This document shows, piece by piece, positions 34,683 through 47,314 of a stretch of 64,000 nt of DNA (positions are counted from its first letter, which is position 1; each line of letters opens with the position of its first letter). This DNA is from Effrenium voratum (Eukaryota; Sar; Dinophyceae; Suessiales; Symbiodiniaceae). Where the stretch lies: the NCBI GenBank assembly GCA_963377175.1, contig CAUJNA010000447.1, positions 1,071,056 through 1,135,055 on the forward strand. Direction: 5' to 3'. The notes below the pieces were generated by a model. The model made no database searches. It was not told the DNA's origin and saw only the letters and a program-made list of their open reading frames with translations. The position numbers and the translations under genes were made by a program.

Positions 34683-36568
34683 CTGCGAGCGAGGTGGCAG
34701 GGGTACCTAGCCAAAAAACAATTGTACCCTCCCTCCAATCATGGAAGTGGACAGAGGAGTGAAGTAGTTGTCCAAAACCTGCTTTAATTGGCAGCTTCTA
34801 TGATTGCAGGAAGGGTAGGTGTCTTTGAACGCTAGGCGGAACTCCTGTGGACCTATACCGGCAACTCCTAAAGGGTCCCTTTGTATCTTTTGAAGAGCTA
34901 CAGGGGGGGAATTAGATGGCACAATTGTGTATGGGTAAAGGCGACACGGGAAGAAGGGAAGTTTAATCAATGAATTGGGAAATCAGAGTTCTTGAGAGAA
35001 GCATGAAGCCGAGCTCAGTCATCGGTTCTAGCACACAAGTAGACACCCGCTGGCAAAAAGCTGGCTTGCGCAAACAAAGGTTGCTCGGACAAGTTCGACT
35101 GGGTATAAACATGTGTGCACATTAAATTTGTAAAAGGTGGGCACCAGGCAAAACATCCATCCTCCATCAACCTAGCAAGTCTATTGAAAGGACACGGATG
35201 TTTCCTGTGCCATTTGAACTATCAAAGCGCTCGACCCTACTTGCCATAAGATGAGTGACCAGATTCAGGCATGACCTCCATGATACATGTACACTCTCTC
35301 GGGCCAAGCCACGGTTCACAATATGAGAAAGTCGGCACTCATGGCTCACTTTGCCAATAGCCTTTATCCGCAACCAGCATGCCACACTGCCAAATATGCC
35401 GCGGTTCTGCAAATATGGTCTTGCGGTAACCCCTTGACAAGACAGCTTGATCTGCGACATGGTCAAGCCTCTCGGCCTATTTGGCCTGGGTTCTCTTGGC
35501 AGGGACCCTCCAAAATGCTGTTCAATCGATTCTGTCCAGCTCAAGTACTCCCTTTGAACCGCAAATCCTGATCGACAATCTGAGGAACCAGCCTCCTCTG
35601 ACTCTCCCATTCCGGCCATAGATCCACGCTTCCTTTCACACACACACACCTGCTGTTGGGTTGTGTCCGCCTGCTTTGGTAGTGGCCCAGCTGGGAAAGG
35701 GACAAATGGGTATGTGTCAAAGTAGGGGGGACCCCCAATAATGGCTTTCCCTTCAAAAAGCTCGCACAACTCAGCCATCCCAAAACAAGTAGCCTCAAAC
35801 AAACTGCCAAACATTGGTGACACTTTTGGAAAAATCAATGAGTTTCCCGGGTAGATGGGGCATAAGCCCAATCTACACCACTGGAATCCATCTATTTCAT
35901 TGCCCAAACTAAGCGATCAAAAGGACACCTCCCAGGAACTCAGCGTAGACACGGGCTGGTTCCAAGGATTGTGTTTTTTTCCCGAACCCCAGATGCCCGA
36001 AGGACCCAAAAATCAAAGAAGTTCACCTGTGGGCCTGAACCAAAAATCGAAAATTGGAAGACTAAAAGGTCGGATCGAGTAAACCGATCAAAGCGCTCGC
36101 CTCGCAGATGGCCAGGTACTGAGGTCCGAAGGCCGCCACCAGAATCACACCTCACGTGGGTTCCCGTGAGAACCCAATGGCTCGGATTGGAAGAGACATG
36201 GGTTGTCCAAGAAGGTTGCCCAATAGGGACATCCCGCCACTCACGTGGATCTCTCAGAATGGGCGCTTTGAGGAGATAGTCTGAAAAAAGGGGCACCTGC
36301 CTGGGTCTGTCTTTTTGAGGGTACCCGTTGTTTGTGGCGTTTCAAGGGAAGCCAAAAGGAACACCGAAATCCAGGCGCAACCCCCATGTCTTGCAGTCTA
36401 TACCGGCGCTGCGTTTCTATCTGACGGCCTTCTTTACCGAATTGCTCTTTTCCAGTGGATGGAATTTCATAAGGCCCGCGAAAAAGGGAACAAAATGAGC
36501 AAACAAACGTGCAGGATCACTCTAAGGCCACCCCCCTTCTCGTCACAGCCGTCCGAACGCGGGCCTTC

Positions 36569-36625
36569 CCGGCGATTGGGAGAAAGGCCATGGAGGTGCG
36601 CTGTGCCCAGCACCCGTAGCGGCGC
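36569..36625 (-). CDS. candidate upstream WDR6 exon
   Basis: A short GC-rich island in otherwise neutral intron-like DNA. After an AG|G acceptor the frame reads APLRVLGTAHLHGLSPNRR, which resembles the N-terminal strand of WDR6 proteins (LRVL..G..L). With a GA donor it would join the 34682 exon in phase. A family C palindrome begins about 40 bp upstream of the acceptor. Similarity is short, so this is only a candidate. Confidence 0.35.
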
Positions 36626-36666
36626 CTCGGACTCCAGCGGAGTGCAGCCAGTGGATGGAGCTGACT

Positions 36667-36790
36667 TGGCCATGGGTCGAAATCCAAATCGTACCCTGTG
36701 AACATCCCAATCCAACCATTTGAAATAGGTTCCAACATGGGCGCTGAATTCACCTACCTGGGATCCCATTGGTTTTGACCCACGGCCATT
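36667..36790. repeat. family C palindrome
   Basis: TTGGCCATGGGTCGAAATCC ... GGTTTTGACCCACGGCCA with the shared GTGAACATCCCAATCCAACC block. Confidence 0.82.
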
Positions 36791-37961
36791 TGGCCCCCCC
36801 CGGCCCCCCCCCCAAAAAAAAAGAGGTCGAAAGTCTCATGCTGTGGATGGAAGAACTTCTGCACCACTTTAAACCCATGGGAACCATTATTTGTTGGTAA
36901 TTACAGGAGAATCATTCCATGGTTTCTTCGGTGATGCAGGATTGCAGTATAGATTAACATCATGATCATAGGAAACTCTGGAGGGTAGGCTCAAGGAAGG
37001 AGTTCGAACTCACCTGGGGCAAGGCAAGGGACCCCTGAATGAATCAGTGGTGCCTAGGTGCAAAGGAAGTGACCTGCCAAGGGCAGGTGTTCTGCGACAG
37101 GCATGTCAAGCAGAGCACTCACTTGTCAAACACATCACGAAACAAACAGGGCAGGGACTGAAAATTCTCAGCCTGTGGTGCGCAAAGGTCGTGATGCGGG
37201 AAGATAGCTGTTCAAAGATACAGGTGCGTTCTTTGTGTGGCCCCTGTGCAAGCAACAAATCCGAACCAAAAATACGGCCAATTCATGTGACAGAAAAGCC
37301 CAAGCCACAGGCAGGCTACACCACAATGGCGTGAAGGCAAGAAACGCGGAGCGCAGATGAAACTTTTGGTCCCATGAGATAGATCCAAAAATCCAACGCA
37401 CTCCCTGGAAGATGTTGCTCCCTTAAAGAACCCGTCCTTTTTGAAATACGAGGGCCAGAAAGTCAGACACTGCAAACCGGGAGCCACTTGCAACACCAGG
37501 GCATCTTAGGAAATCCTGGTATGTTCTTGCTGGTCGGTCATAAAAGGTGGAAACCCGCCGTTTTGCCATGTCTCTTTCACAACGCCTCAGTGACAAATGT
37601 GTGGAGCTCCCTTCCGATTTCGACCCAGAGGCTCCCAACAAAACCCAACAAGGCCTAGAAGGGGGGACACCCGAACATGGCCTTTGGTGTAGAACCGTTG
37701 GTTTCCCCCGTTTCAACCTGAGAAACGTACCGTTGTCAACATGTCACACACACACACACAAGGTAGTGTTTGGATTTGGACACCCCAAATGGCTTCTGTT
37801 TGCCCTTTGGTTTCCTAAGCGCCAAGAGAGGGGAACCAACTCCAAAAAGACGAGCCACCCACAAGGCTTGGTGGTTCCCAGCCATCCAATTAGCTTCTCA
37901 GGTGTTTCGTTGGTTTAGCGGTTTTCTGAATTTCGCCGGTTGCGCCTCCGTGTTTCTCTTT

Positions 37962-38159
37962 TTAGGGGACCCCCCAAACTGGGTTTTGGTTTTCCTTTTT
38001 TGGCTTCACCAAAAAGGGGTACCCTGAAAACAAGACGAGCCACCCACCTAACCAGAGGCCACATCCAAGCCAAACCCGCCGGTCTGAAGTTCTGAAGACC
38101 CCGGCCGCGCAGCGGTACTCCTCTCCGGTGACTTTTCCACCTGCGGCTTGGTTTCCCAT
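37962..38159 (-). CDS. candidate exon, unrecognised
   Basis: Minus frame NQAAGGKVTGEEYRCAAGVF then RTSDRRVWLG, locally GC-rich and between two family A elements. It could be the missing 3' exon of the glycosyltransferase or a 5' WDR6 exon. Neither is supported by a motif. Confidence 0.25.
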   Translation of the reverse strand: MGNQAAGGKVTGEEYRCAAGVFRTSDRRVWLGCGLWLGGWLVLFSGYPFLVKPKKENQNPVWGVP

Positions 38160-38182
38160 TGGCCATACTCATTTGAGTGTGT

Positions 38183-38277
38183 CTCAAAATATGACTTGGA
38201 CCCCTAAAATTGGTGGTTTCCTTTTGGTTGCACTTTAAAACCACCCCAACAAATGCTACCCTGAAGACACACCCATT
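38183..38277. repeat. family A palindromic element
   Basis: Starts TGTGTCTCAAAATATGACTT and ends ACCCTGAAGACACACCCA. Core ATTGGTGGTTTCCTTTTGG and CTTTAAAACCACC form a near-perfect stem. Confidence 0.8.
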
Positions 38278-38674
38278 TCTACCCTACAAAGGAAGTGGAC
38301 GATCGGGGCCTGCCCCAAACAGGAAAGCTTTCGCCTTCCAAAACCGATTGGAGGGAGGCTCGCTGGCCACCTTTCGGAGGGCAACTCTCGGGAAAGGGTT
38401 TCAGTAAACTGGGTCATTCCCGGCAAGGACTCCGCAATGTGCCTGCGCAGCAATGGATTAAACCAGAACCTCTTCCCTTTTCGTGCGTCTGGAATGTAAA
38501 GGGGGAGAAAAAAAACAAGGGGGTACCTCGAGAAAGACAGGGCTTTGTGGGAGCTGAAGCGAGAGTTGGCATGGAAAGACCGTCCCAAACACGGCCATGC
38601 TCCAAGATGCACATTCGCCGCTGACCAATTTCCGGACTGAAATTGAGCTCAACTCCCTGTTCCTGTACGTCAAC

Positions 38675-38772
38675 AGGGTGTGTCTGTTTGTGGGGACCCC
38701 AAAGATGGTGGTTTTCCTTTTGGCTTCTTTTTAAAACCATCAAACAAGGGGTAAACTAAAAAAGACAGACCC
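38675..38772. repeat. family A palindromic element
   Basis: Starts GGGTGTGTCTGTTTGTGGGG and ends AAAAAAGACAGACCCA, with GATGGTGGTTTTCC against TTTTTAAAACCATC in the core. One of the best-preserved copies. Confidence 0.85.
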
Positions 38773-39169
38773 AATAAGTGTTCCACGATTCCCAAAGGCA
38801 TCCAACACCAACCGAAATGAAGAGAAGAACCTGTGGCTAGTGCAAAGACAAGTGAAGAGTAACAGGACGTCACAATATCAGGGAAGCGGCCACCTCGAGG
38901 TGCAGAAGGGTGATTTCCACTAGCGTTTTCTTGTAAGGGAGATGTCATGTCGTGCGGGACGTCGTGCACCCAAACTCAAGGGTCCCGCTCGCAAAGTGCC
39001 TCCAGCCGTCAGCCTGGCACCAGTGATCGGCAAACTAGCCAACTAGCCTTCAACGTCGAGGCAGCGCTACGGTTGGGTCGTCCTTGACTTGAAGGGCGAA
39101 GATCCGATGTGCGACCCCACAAACCAGTTGACCAGCATCACCAACACACGAGAGCAAGTTGAACTCAGG

Positions 39170-39415
39170 ACAAAGAAAGCAAGCAAGCAAGCAACGCAAA
39201 GCAAAGCAAAGCAAAGCAAAGCAAAGCAAAGCAAAGCAAAGCACAAAGCAAAAGCAAAAGCAAAAGCAAAAGCAAAGCAAACATGCAAACATGCAAACAA
39301 GCAAACAAGCAAACAAGCAAGCAAAAAAAAAACAAGCAAGCAAGCAAGCAAGAAAGCAAACAAGCAAGCAAGCAAGCAAGCAAACAAACAAACAAACAAA
39401 CAAACAAACACACAA
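39170..39415. repeat. AAGC / GCAAA simple-repeat tract
   Basis: Blocks of AAGC, GCAAA, AAAAGC and CAAA units in succession. Lys/Gln- and Leu/Cys-rich open frames over it are not genes. Confidence 0.95.
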
Positions 39416-40934
39416 ATGTTTCAGCTGAGCGGTAGAATTAGACTTGATATCAATAGTATCCTATGGCGTATTCTTTGCTATAAGTGCAGTTGGGTTAATG
39501 GGATTCGGACCCTTGCACGGTGCCCCTCTTCATTGTCGAGTGTAGCCTCACAAGTCTGCGAATCTGCTGTCCCAAAATTCAGCTGGCAGCTGGTAATTCG
39601 CTTAAGCCAGACGGATTCAGCGTGCAACGCGTTGATTCGGGAAAACAGTCAACTCATCTTCTAGGTACTGGATCTTCACAGCCCAGGAACGTTCATAGCC
39701 TAGAGGTCCTGTGGAACTAGGGTGACTTGCAGCCGGCGATTGTGGAATGTGACACAGCCCAGCTGATCAACCCAAACTTTAGCAAAGTCAGTGCGATCAG
39801 GTGCCCACTCTTGACAAGAAAGCACCTCCTCCAACATCAAATCAAATTGAACGCGAGTAAGAACACCCGTTCACAGGTAGAAATGTTTTAACCTCAGGGT
39901 GGTCCTTCCATTTGGATTGAGAGGCGATTCACCATTGCCCACCCCTCACTCATGCCCTCCGGCCCCTGCACCAACAACACTGCGCCAGCGCGGCGCATGG
40001 AGGTCGGGACCTGAGCGAGACACGACGAAGCTCGTGGAATTCGGTCGGATCCGATTCGGTTTCCTCCCCCTCGATTTCCATGAATTCGATCTGCGCCTCG
40101 AAAACCTGGCATCCCCTCTACATTTCAGGGGCCCAACTCCATGCCAACTTCATGACAAATGCCTTTGCCCAACACGATGCCACTGTCTGGTTCAACCCCA
40201 TTCGCCTTGCTCTAAGTCCAGAGCTGAGGCGCCCGGCCCACTCCCACCAGCAGAACCGCTAAGGGAGCGCCACCCACCTCGACCTCAGAGCTCAGAGAGG
40301 ACAACGCGAGGCTGTGCAGGGGCATCCCATCTTGAGCAGAGGTACCAATGCGCCACAGGCCCTACCTTTAGCACAGGTCTCGAATTTCGTGAGGTACCCC
40401 CTTCTCAAATGCGCGAACTCAAGAGACTGCCCAAACAAACTTGTGGCTCCGGAACTGAAACAAAGACCTTCATGCTCACCCGCCCGGGGCCACGAAAGCG
40501 CTCAGCGTGCATGGGCCCGGGCTGTTACAGCACAGGCGGTCAGCACCGGACCTCAGTCGGGATGTCACGTCACCTATGGAACGCAAATTGAGTCTCTGCC
40601 CGCCAAACAATCACCATCTTTGAGGCTTGAAATTGATATCTTTATCTTTCCAGCGGTGCGATTTGCGCGGAACTTCACCGGGTATGCATTTGTGGCTGGG
40701 CCAGAGACAACACCCAGGAGATTCCATCCAGCGCAGTATTTTAAAAGCGTGGTAACCGCATGGGTCACCATGAATCGATTTGCATGTTGAAGCGCAGTGC
40801 TGCACGATCCAGTGACCTCGCCAGGGCATCCCATGCCTTTGCCAGCGCGACACCAGCGCACACGTGCAGGCCAGACAGGCGGATTGTTGCAGGTCTCTGT
40901 GCTCAGCACAGCGGCAGCTGACTACTTGAAGGGG

Positions 40935-41042
40935 CAGGATACTTTGTAAGGGGTTAGTAAGCCTGGTTGACCCACTTACCATGCTTACAAGTCTCGCAAG
41001 TGGGTTATAACCAGGCTTTCTATAACCACTTACTAAGTACGC
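40935..41042. repeat. family J palindrome
   Basis: TTGTAAGGGGTTAGTAAGCC then ACCCACTTACCATGC, mirrored by AAGTGGGTTATAACCAGGC and CCACTTACTAAGTA. Related fragments at 10850-10925 and 20690-20755. Confidence 0.65.
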
Positions 41043-42019
41043 TGCCCGCCGCGCTGAATTCAGCCCTTTATCTGCGAATGACAACGCTTCACTGTGAGGC
41101 CGCTGGGCAGCTCAGGCACGGGTTGGCTGTTTGGTGAGTCCCGAAACCTTCGCGGCCTATCAACCTGATGGAAGTGAGCAGGGCATCGTCCGACAAGCAC
41201 GAGACCGAATCTCCCTGTGCAGCTATTTGTTAGCTCTGAAACAAATAGAGCGTACAAAAAGACTCATCCCTCTCCACCAACAACCGCATCCTCCCACTGC
41301 AGCTCTTCGTCTACCCAGCTGTGAGTTTGCAATTTGGCAAACCGGTACTTCAAGCCCGCCAACGCGATTTTTGCTCGCCGTAAGGCCGCCGCCCACATAG
41401 TCATGGCTTTGGAAGTCAATGTCTGCTGCCATGGCGAACAGCCACCAACTACTCCTGCAAGACCACTGAATTGTGCTGGAAGAATCGCAATCATCAATCA
41501 TTCCCTGAATTGTCTCATCTGCAGGATACAGTACTCAGCTGTCACTAGGAATGCCGGTCCTTTAAAACTCTCGTGTGTGGAGGTCCATTCGAACTCGGGG
41601 TTGGCCAAAGTCCGTGTAGGGTCTGATTTCCTTGCAAGTTATCTCCCCAAGACACCTACCCACATGATCAGGGTTGTGGCCTCTCACTCCAAGCTGAAGG
41701 ATGGCAACAGGTCCGGTCCTTTGCCGGGCTGGAGCCGCGAGATGGCCGGCGAAACTCGAGGCTTCGGGAAGTCCATGATAGGTGCGGAAACACTTGCTGG
41801 TTCTCAGTACGGACTCAACAGTGGGTTCGGGAATGAGCCTTGGCATCCCCTTAAAGGAAACCACAAGGATGGTTTAAAGCGTCATTCTCTCATTCCCTGC
41901 TGGGCACCAGGAAAAAGTCCAATGGGTGGTCGAGGTTTACGTCAAGCCACTTGCTGGAGAGGAGCTCGTCATGTGCATCAGGCGATGTTTTGCCAAACAT
42001 ATTGACACGCCGCAGTCTG

Positions 42020-42140
42020 CTAACCCTCAATCGGAGGCTTGGATTGGCGGCTTGGAAGGGTAGGCGTTTGCTGCCTAGTTCTCACAACAAACAGGGGTTC
42101 AAACTCCCAGACCGCCAATCCAAAGCACCAACTCGAAGTT
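42020..42140. repeat. family B palindrome
   Basis: GGAGGCTTGGATTGGCGGC at the left; GGGGTTCAAACTCCC and AGACCGCCAATCC at the right. Confidence 0.7.
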
Positions 42141-42364
42141 ACTTGACGCAGGGCGCATGCCAATTCCCTGGATTCGCAAAAAAAGCGAAACCGCTCAAAT
42201 CTACGACTTATTCTTGAAATCAACTGGTTGCCCCTTTCCCCCCTGAAAAAATGACTCGCGAACCCAGGGCCCTAAGCTAACTAACTACCTCTCCCAGAGG
42301 TGGCCCCTTGGCTGAAACTCACCGGAGTAGAACTTCTCTGCGTTGTCCTGGCAAGGAGGATGTG

Positions 42365-42478
42365 AGGTGACTCCTTTCTCAACCTCCATTTGCTTAAGTC
42401 CCCCGAAAAGAATAACAATATTTCCAGTCGTGAAACCAACAGGGGAAAATAAATCACATTCTTCAGCAATTGGAAGTC
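42365..42478. repeat. family M palindromic element
   Basis: CCTCCATTTGCTTAAGTCCC ... TTCTTCAGCAATTGGAAGTC with the shared core AATATTTCCAGTCGTGA and AACCAACAGG. Lies 3' of the last recognised glycosyltransferase exon. Confidence 0.75.
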
Positions 42479-42593
42479 TCCTTTACTTTGACACCATCAG
42501 GTTCCCGACATCACCCCTGAAAGCCTTCCAAACCCTGGACCGGAAGGTGATGCAAAAAAACAACCAAAAATACTAAGAGCGTAGAGGACCCTG

Positions 42594-42708
42594 ACTAGGT
42601 CCTCCGGTAGAGAGGTCAGAATCAGGGTACCCATGTTTTTCTGTAGTCTATTTTGGTAGGGGAACCCTCCCCGAAAAAAGGGTAAAAAGGCACCACTGGG
42701 GGACCTGG
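42594..42708. repeat. family F palindrome
   Basis: ACTAGGTCCTCCGGTAGAGA ... CACCACTGGGGGACCTGGT, the second copy of the 20756-20873 element. Confidence 0.82.
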
Positions 42709-42955
42709 TTGAGCCCGTACGTCCTGCATGATCACCTCTGCACGCTCCCGATAACCTGGCGGGGTTTCGTGGTCTGCAAAAGCTAGCCTCTCAGCCAACC
42801 AACAGGGAACCTGACTGGGGGCAGTCTGGAAGACAAATGTCCTCCAGAAAGGTCCCTCAGGTGAATTGCAGAGTGGACGGAGGGAGCTGGATTTAGGACG
42901 TCTTCAAGAATCTGTCTAAACATGCATCAATACATATATATATATATATAATACA

Positions 42956-43272
42956 CATGTATGTATGTATGTATGTATGTATGTATGTATGTATGTATGT
43001 ATGTATGTATGTATGTATGTATGTATGTATGTATGTATGTATGTATGTATGTATGTATGTATGTATGTATGTATGTATGTATGTATGTATGTATGTATGT
43101 ATGTATGTATGTATGTATGTATGTATGTATGTATGTATGTATGTATGTATGTATGTATGTATGTATGTATGTATGTATGTATGTATGTATGTATGTATGT
43201 ATGTATGTATGTATGTATGTATGTATGTATGTATGTATGTATGTATGTATGTATGTATGTATGTATGTATGT
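42956..43272. repeat. (ATGT)n tract, about 79 units
   Basis: An uninterrupted 316-bp tetranucleotide array with no visible variant unit, flanked by TATATA and by a family A element. Confidence 0.98.
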
Positions 43273-43779
43273 ACACAGTCTATATATTCTGTGTAAGAAT
43301 ATGGGTGTCTTTTTGAGGGTAGCCCTTGCGGGCTGGTTTTAGAGAGAAACCAAAACATGGATAACCCCCCCCCAAAAAAAAAAAAAAAACAAAAAAAACA
43401 TGATGCTTGTTGATGTCGCGGCAATCCGCAAGTCAAAATACTTGCCAAACCACGTACCTCCAAATGCCATACAGTACCTGCGCATACCAATAGTGTTTGC
43501 ATTTATCCGACATCCCATCCCTGATTTGATTGCTTCCTCTCACAGATGGGAAGAAATGGTCCTGGTCTTCACAGCCCTGGAATGCGCTTTTTGCTCGGCA
43601 TCTCTGTCAAGGTCTCCCTGCTCCCAACTCAAAGGGACACCGAGGCCCAAACAAGAAGTAGGACATGCATCCCTATCAGAAAGGGCCCCGTCCTGAATTT
43701 CACAGCTCGGAGGAAGGCACCACAAGCCGCCCCTGCAACCACAAACTCTCAAGTTAGCCCTCACTGCCGTCTTCGAGGG

Positions 43780-43878
43780 TGGTACCCCATGTTCGTGGTG
43801 CTGAAAGGCAAGCCAAAAGGAAAACTGAAATCCATTTTTTGGGGGGGGTCCAAATCGAAAAGAAAGACGCACCCATCT
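43780..43878. repeat. family A element overlapping a predicted splice donor
   Basis: The right end reads AAAGAAAGACGCACCCA on the plus strand, that is TGGGTGCGTCTTTCTTT on the minus strand. The minus-strand GT at position 2-3 of this terminus is the best donor for the 43974-43873 exon. Confidence 0.75.
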
Positions 43879-43974
43879 CAGCCACGGGGCGCTCCAAGAG
43901 CGTGGTGTTGGAGAGGAGCCCCTTCTCCTGGATGGAGAAGGTCCAGTGCGCAATGATGGCGCTGCCCAGAGCAC
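43873..43974 (-). CDS. glycosyltransferase exon: IIAHWTFSIQE
   Basis: ALGSAIIAHWTFSIQEKGLL then SNTTLLERPVAEM; matches the C-terminal G.alvaHysF..Q...L..t.lL.R block. The most likely GT donor lies inside the end of a family A element (43780-43878). The final exon with the stop was not found. Confidence 0.8.
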
Positions 43975-46685
43975 CTGTGACGGTCGATCGCTATTTCAGC
44001 ATAGGTAAACTGGACGGAAATAGATGGGGTTTTCTGGTACAAGTAAAAGGGGGCTAAACCTGATCTAAGCCAGTGGCACCCATCTATTTCTAACCAACCT
44101 AAGCTAAAAAGGACACCTATGCATGTCAGTCTCATGTCGAAAGACGAGGAGCATTGAGAGAGGCCTTGATGAAAACATTGCTGTCCATCTGGCCCAAGAG
44201 ACATCGACTTTGCTGTTGGACTCTAAGTAGTTGTTTTTGTTTTCCTCGCGGATGGGGAATGCTCGCTGGCTCCAATTACATGGTTTAGTGAGTCTCGAAA
44301 TATATCTGAAGATCGGAAGGGTTTCCTGAAACCATTTCTGCGGCTGGCCGGTCCTGGCCACGTAAGCCACGATTTGCACACTGCAAGTCTACAGGAGATA
44401 TGTGTATCCAGGTACCCAAAGAGGGCTACCAATCCCTTCATGGAGTGCCTATTTCAATTCGGGCTGATCTCGAAACAGAGTTTTCCTTGGGATCATGGCA
44501 TCGGTCATCTGCAGCAAGTGACGGCTGACCTCTGACGTCTAGCAACTGATCATGTTAACTTCGGATTAATACAGAGGACCGTACTCATGAGGAGTGGTTC
44601 CCTTTTAGTAAGGAAACAATCTATATTAGGAAGTCCTCTAACAAGTAGGGTCCTCGGATTAATCCGAAGTCCACATGAGCTTAGCCCTGGTCGCATGATC
44701 CTCCACATGCATGATTCACCTGCCTGCGTGCTCTCCTCTCTGCTTGGGATGAAGGGTGCTCATCTGGCGCTCGTCGTCAGTGGCAACACCCACCTCGGCT
44801 TCTCGATTCGCTGCCCGCCCGCAAATCACGCGTCGCAGAAGTCGCGGTGATTCAATTGCCAGTTGCAGGAGGGCGACCACAAAACAGGATCGCCTTTCTA
44901 AGTGTCCAAGTGGGCAAGAAAAGAAACGACATGAAAGGAGCCCAGCATTCCGAAGCCTCGGTATTCTAACCTGCATATATCCGTTGAGCAGCATTGACTC
45001 TCTTTGTTGCATAGCCCGTACGACCTTTGATCAAAGTTCCTTACAAGCGGCTCTCTGTCAAATGGCAAGCTCCCAAGATTCCCACAGAACCAACCAAGGC
45101 TCAAGCAAAGCCCAGGGCAAACCTTACAAACACCGCATGGATCAATCTTTTGTAACAATCTTTCCCGGCGAAGCTTCCCAGTCAATGTCGTTGAAGTCCT
45201 CATGCTGGAAGGCGAAGAAGTTGTCGTTCCAGTCAATGGACCGTCCCAGACCATCGCTCATGGTCTCGTATCCATGCCTCCAGTGCATTGGCACACAGCG
45301 AGGCCGACATGGGAGTAGCTTAATCCTTTCCAATCATTGGTATGGCAGCAAACACCTCGTTGTTTGAATCCCCCTACTAAACATGAATAGGGCCCCCAAA
45401 CCTAAAAGCGGGTTTGCCTCCAGAATCCGTGAACAAGCCAGAAGGCTTCTGGACTAGCTCTCGATTTCGGGTGTTGAAATCGAGCACAAACAAAATATCC
45501 AACCGTCCAGTTTGTTGCTGCGTATGTGGCGCGAATGTCGGAGTCGCACTTTTATCCCTTCCCTGCATCATTGAATGTTCGCCTGATTGTGTGCAATTAT
45601 GCTGGGCTTGACAGTTGTGGCTTCTTTGCTCTCCAGCACAAAGGAGCACGTTGATTGGCAAAGGGTGTTGATCCGCATTCTCTGCGGTTGGCCTGCTCGA
45701 AGGCATCCCCAGCATCATATGTCAGCCATCATTGGAGGAGGCACAGCAGCCCTGCCTTGGGTGTGCTAGATTCGAGCAGGTGGGTTTTGCCGGTGAGCTT
45801 CTTAGCTCACCACGGCTTCAATGCGCCGGCGGCTGGCCCCAGGCGAGCTGAAGATCGCTTGCGACAAACCCTGGCTCTTCGCGAGAGAGGTGCGCATGGA
45901 AGTCAAAGATGCCGAAGTCGAAGAGGCAGGAGGAGTTCCTGAGATCAGGGGTTCCTATGGAAAGCCTCATATCAAAATTAGAGGACCCCCAAACAAATGG
46001 TTGCATGTTGCATCACTTGCCAAAAGCTCTGACAATGAAGGGTCACCCCTTTTTCAAAAGCCATGGGAGCACAGGGGACCTTTTTACAGGGGTCACTGGA
46101 GTTCCCCTCCAAAAGTTGATCAATTCACAGATGGCTTCCATGGAAACTGCCACTCTTGGAGGTTCCGAAAAGGGAAATGGATCGGGAACCCTGCTTAAAG
46201 ATGCGAGTATTCCAAGACCATCAGGTGAACATTCCATTGTCGCAAAGCAATGGGTCATCACGGGAAGGTCCAGGGCTCGGCTTTAGGTCAAGGGGTTCAT
46301 CCACGTGTCAGGTGCAGTCGCGCCGAAGCAAAGTGTCTGTGTTTCAGCGTAAGTGCATGATAGGACTTTGTATGTATGTACACACGTACGTATGTGCGTA
46401 CGTACGTATGTATCTACGTGTGTGTGTGTGTGCGTATGTATATGTGTGTGTGTATGTATATGTGTGTATGTGTGTGTATGTATATGTGTGTGTGTATGAG
46501 TATGTGTATGTGTATGTGTACGTGTATGTGCATGTGCATGTGCATGTGTGTATGTGTGTATGCGTGCATGTGTGTGTGTGTATGTGTGTATGCGTGTAAG
46601 TGTGTATGTGTGTATGTGTGTGTGTCTGTGTGTGTGTCTGTGTGTGTGTGTCTGTGTATCTGTGTGTCTGTGTATGTGTGTATGC

Positions 46686-46716
<31 letters not shown>

Positions 46717-46978
46717 TGTATGTATGTATGTATGTATGTATGTATGTATGTATGTATGTATGTATGTATGTATGATTGATTGTTTGTACGTGTGTTTGTA
46801 TGTGTATGTATGCATGCCTATGTATGTATGTGTGTATGTATGCATGTGTGTACGTGTGTGTATGTATGTAGGCATGCATGCATGCATGCATGTATGTCTG
46901 TGTGTATGTATGTATGTATGTATGTATGCATGCATGCATGTATGTATGTATGTATGTATGTATGTATGTATGTGTGTG

Positions 46979-47055
<77 letters not shown>

Positions 47056-47272
47056 GTATGAATGTATGTATGTATGTATGTAATGTAATGTGATGCAACG
47101 CAATGTAACGTAACGTAACGTAACGTAACGTAATGAAATGTATGTATGTATGCATGTATGTATGTAATGTATGTATGTATGTACATACGTATGTATGTAT
47201 GTATGTATGTATGTATGTATGTATGTGCGTATGTATGTACGTATGTACGTATGTACTGTAAGTAAGTAAGTA

Positions 47273-47314
<42 letters not shown>

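Larger units (their letters stand above)
34700..43780. other. spacer between WDR6 and glycosyltransferase, repeat-rich
   Basis: Holds the WDR6 5' end, the missing glycosyltransferase 3' end, several family A, B, C, F, H, J and M elements and two simple-repeat tracts. Apart from the candidates at 36569-36625 and 37962-38159 I see no convincing exon. Confidence 0.5.

Noticed and set aside
33071..34710. Very long open frames (up to about 500 codons) on both strands
   Set aside because: They are translations of CAACCA/ACA/ACAACG simple repeats; composition is one or two amino acids and frames are open on both strands at once.
39050..39428. Lys/Gln-rich and Leu/Cys-rich frames, the latter looking like a membrane segment
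   Set aside because: Simple-repeat translation of AAGC/GCAAA units.
42893..43502. Open frames of Tyr-Ile-His-Thr and Met-Tyr-Val-Cys repeats
   Set aside because: Artefacts of the (ATGT)n array.
45800..45955. Protein-like frames on both strands (plus KIACDKPWLFAREVRMEV; minus LFDFGIFDFHAHLSREEP)
   Set aside because: Neither frame joins the flanking glycosyltransferase exons in phase, and the missing block was found instead at 45175-45277.
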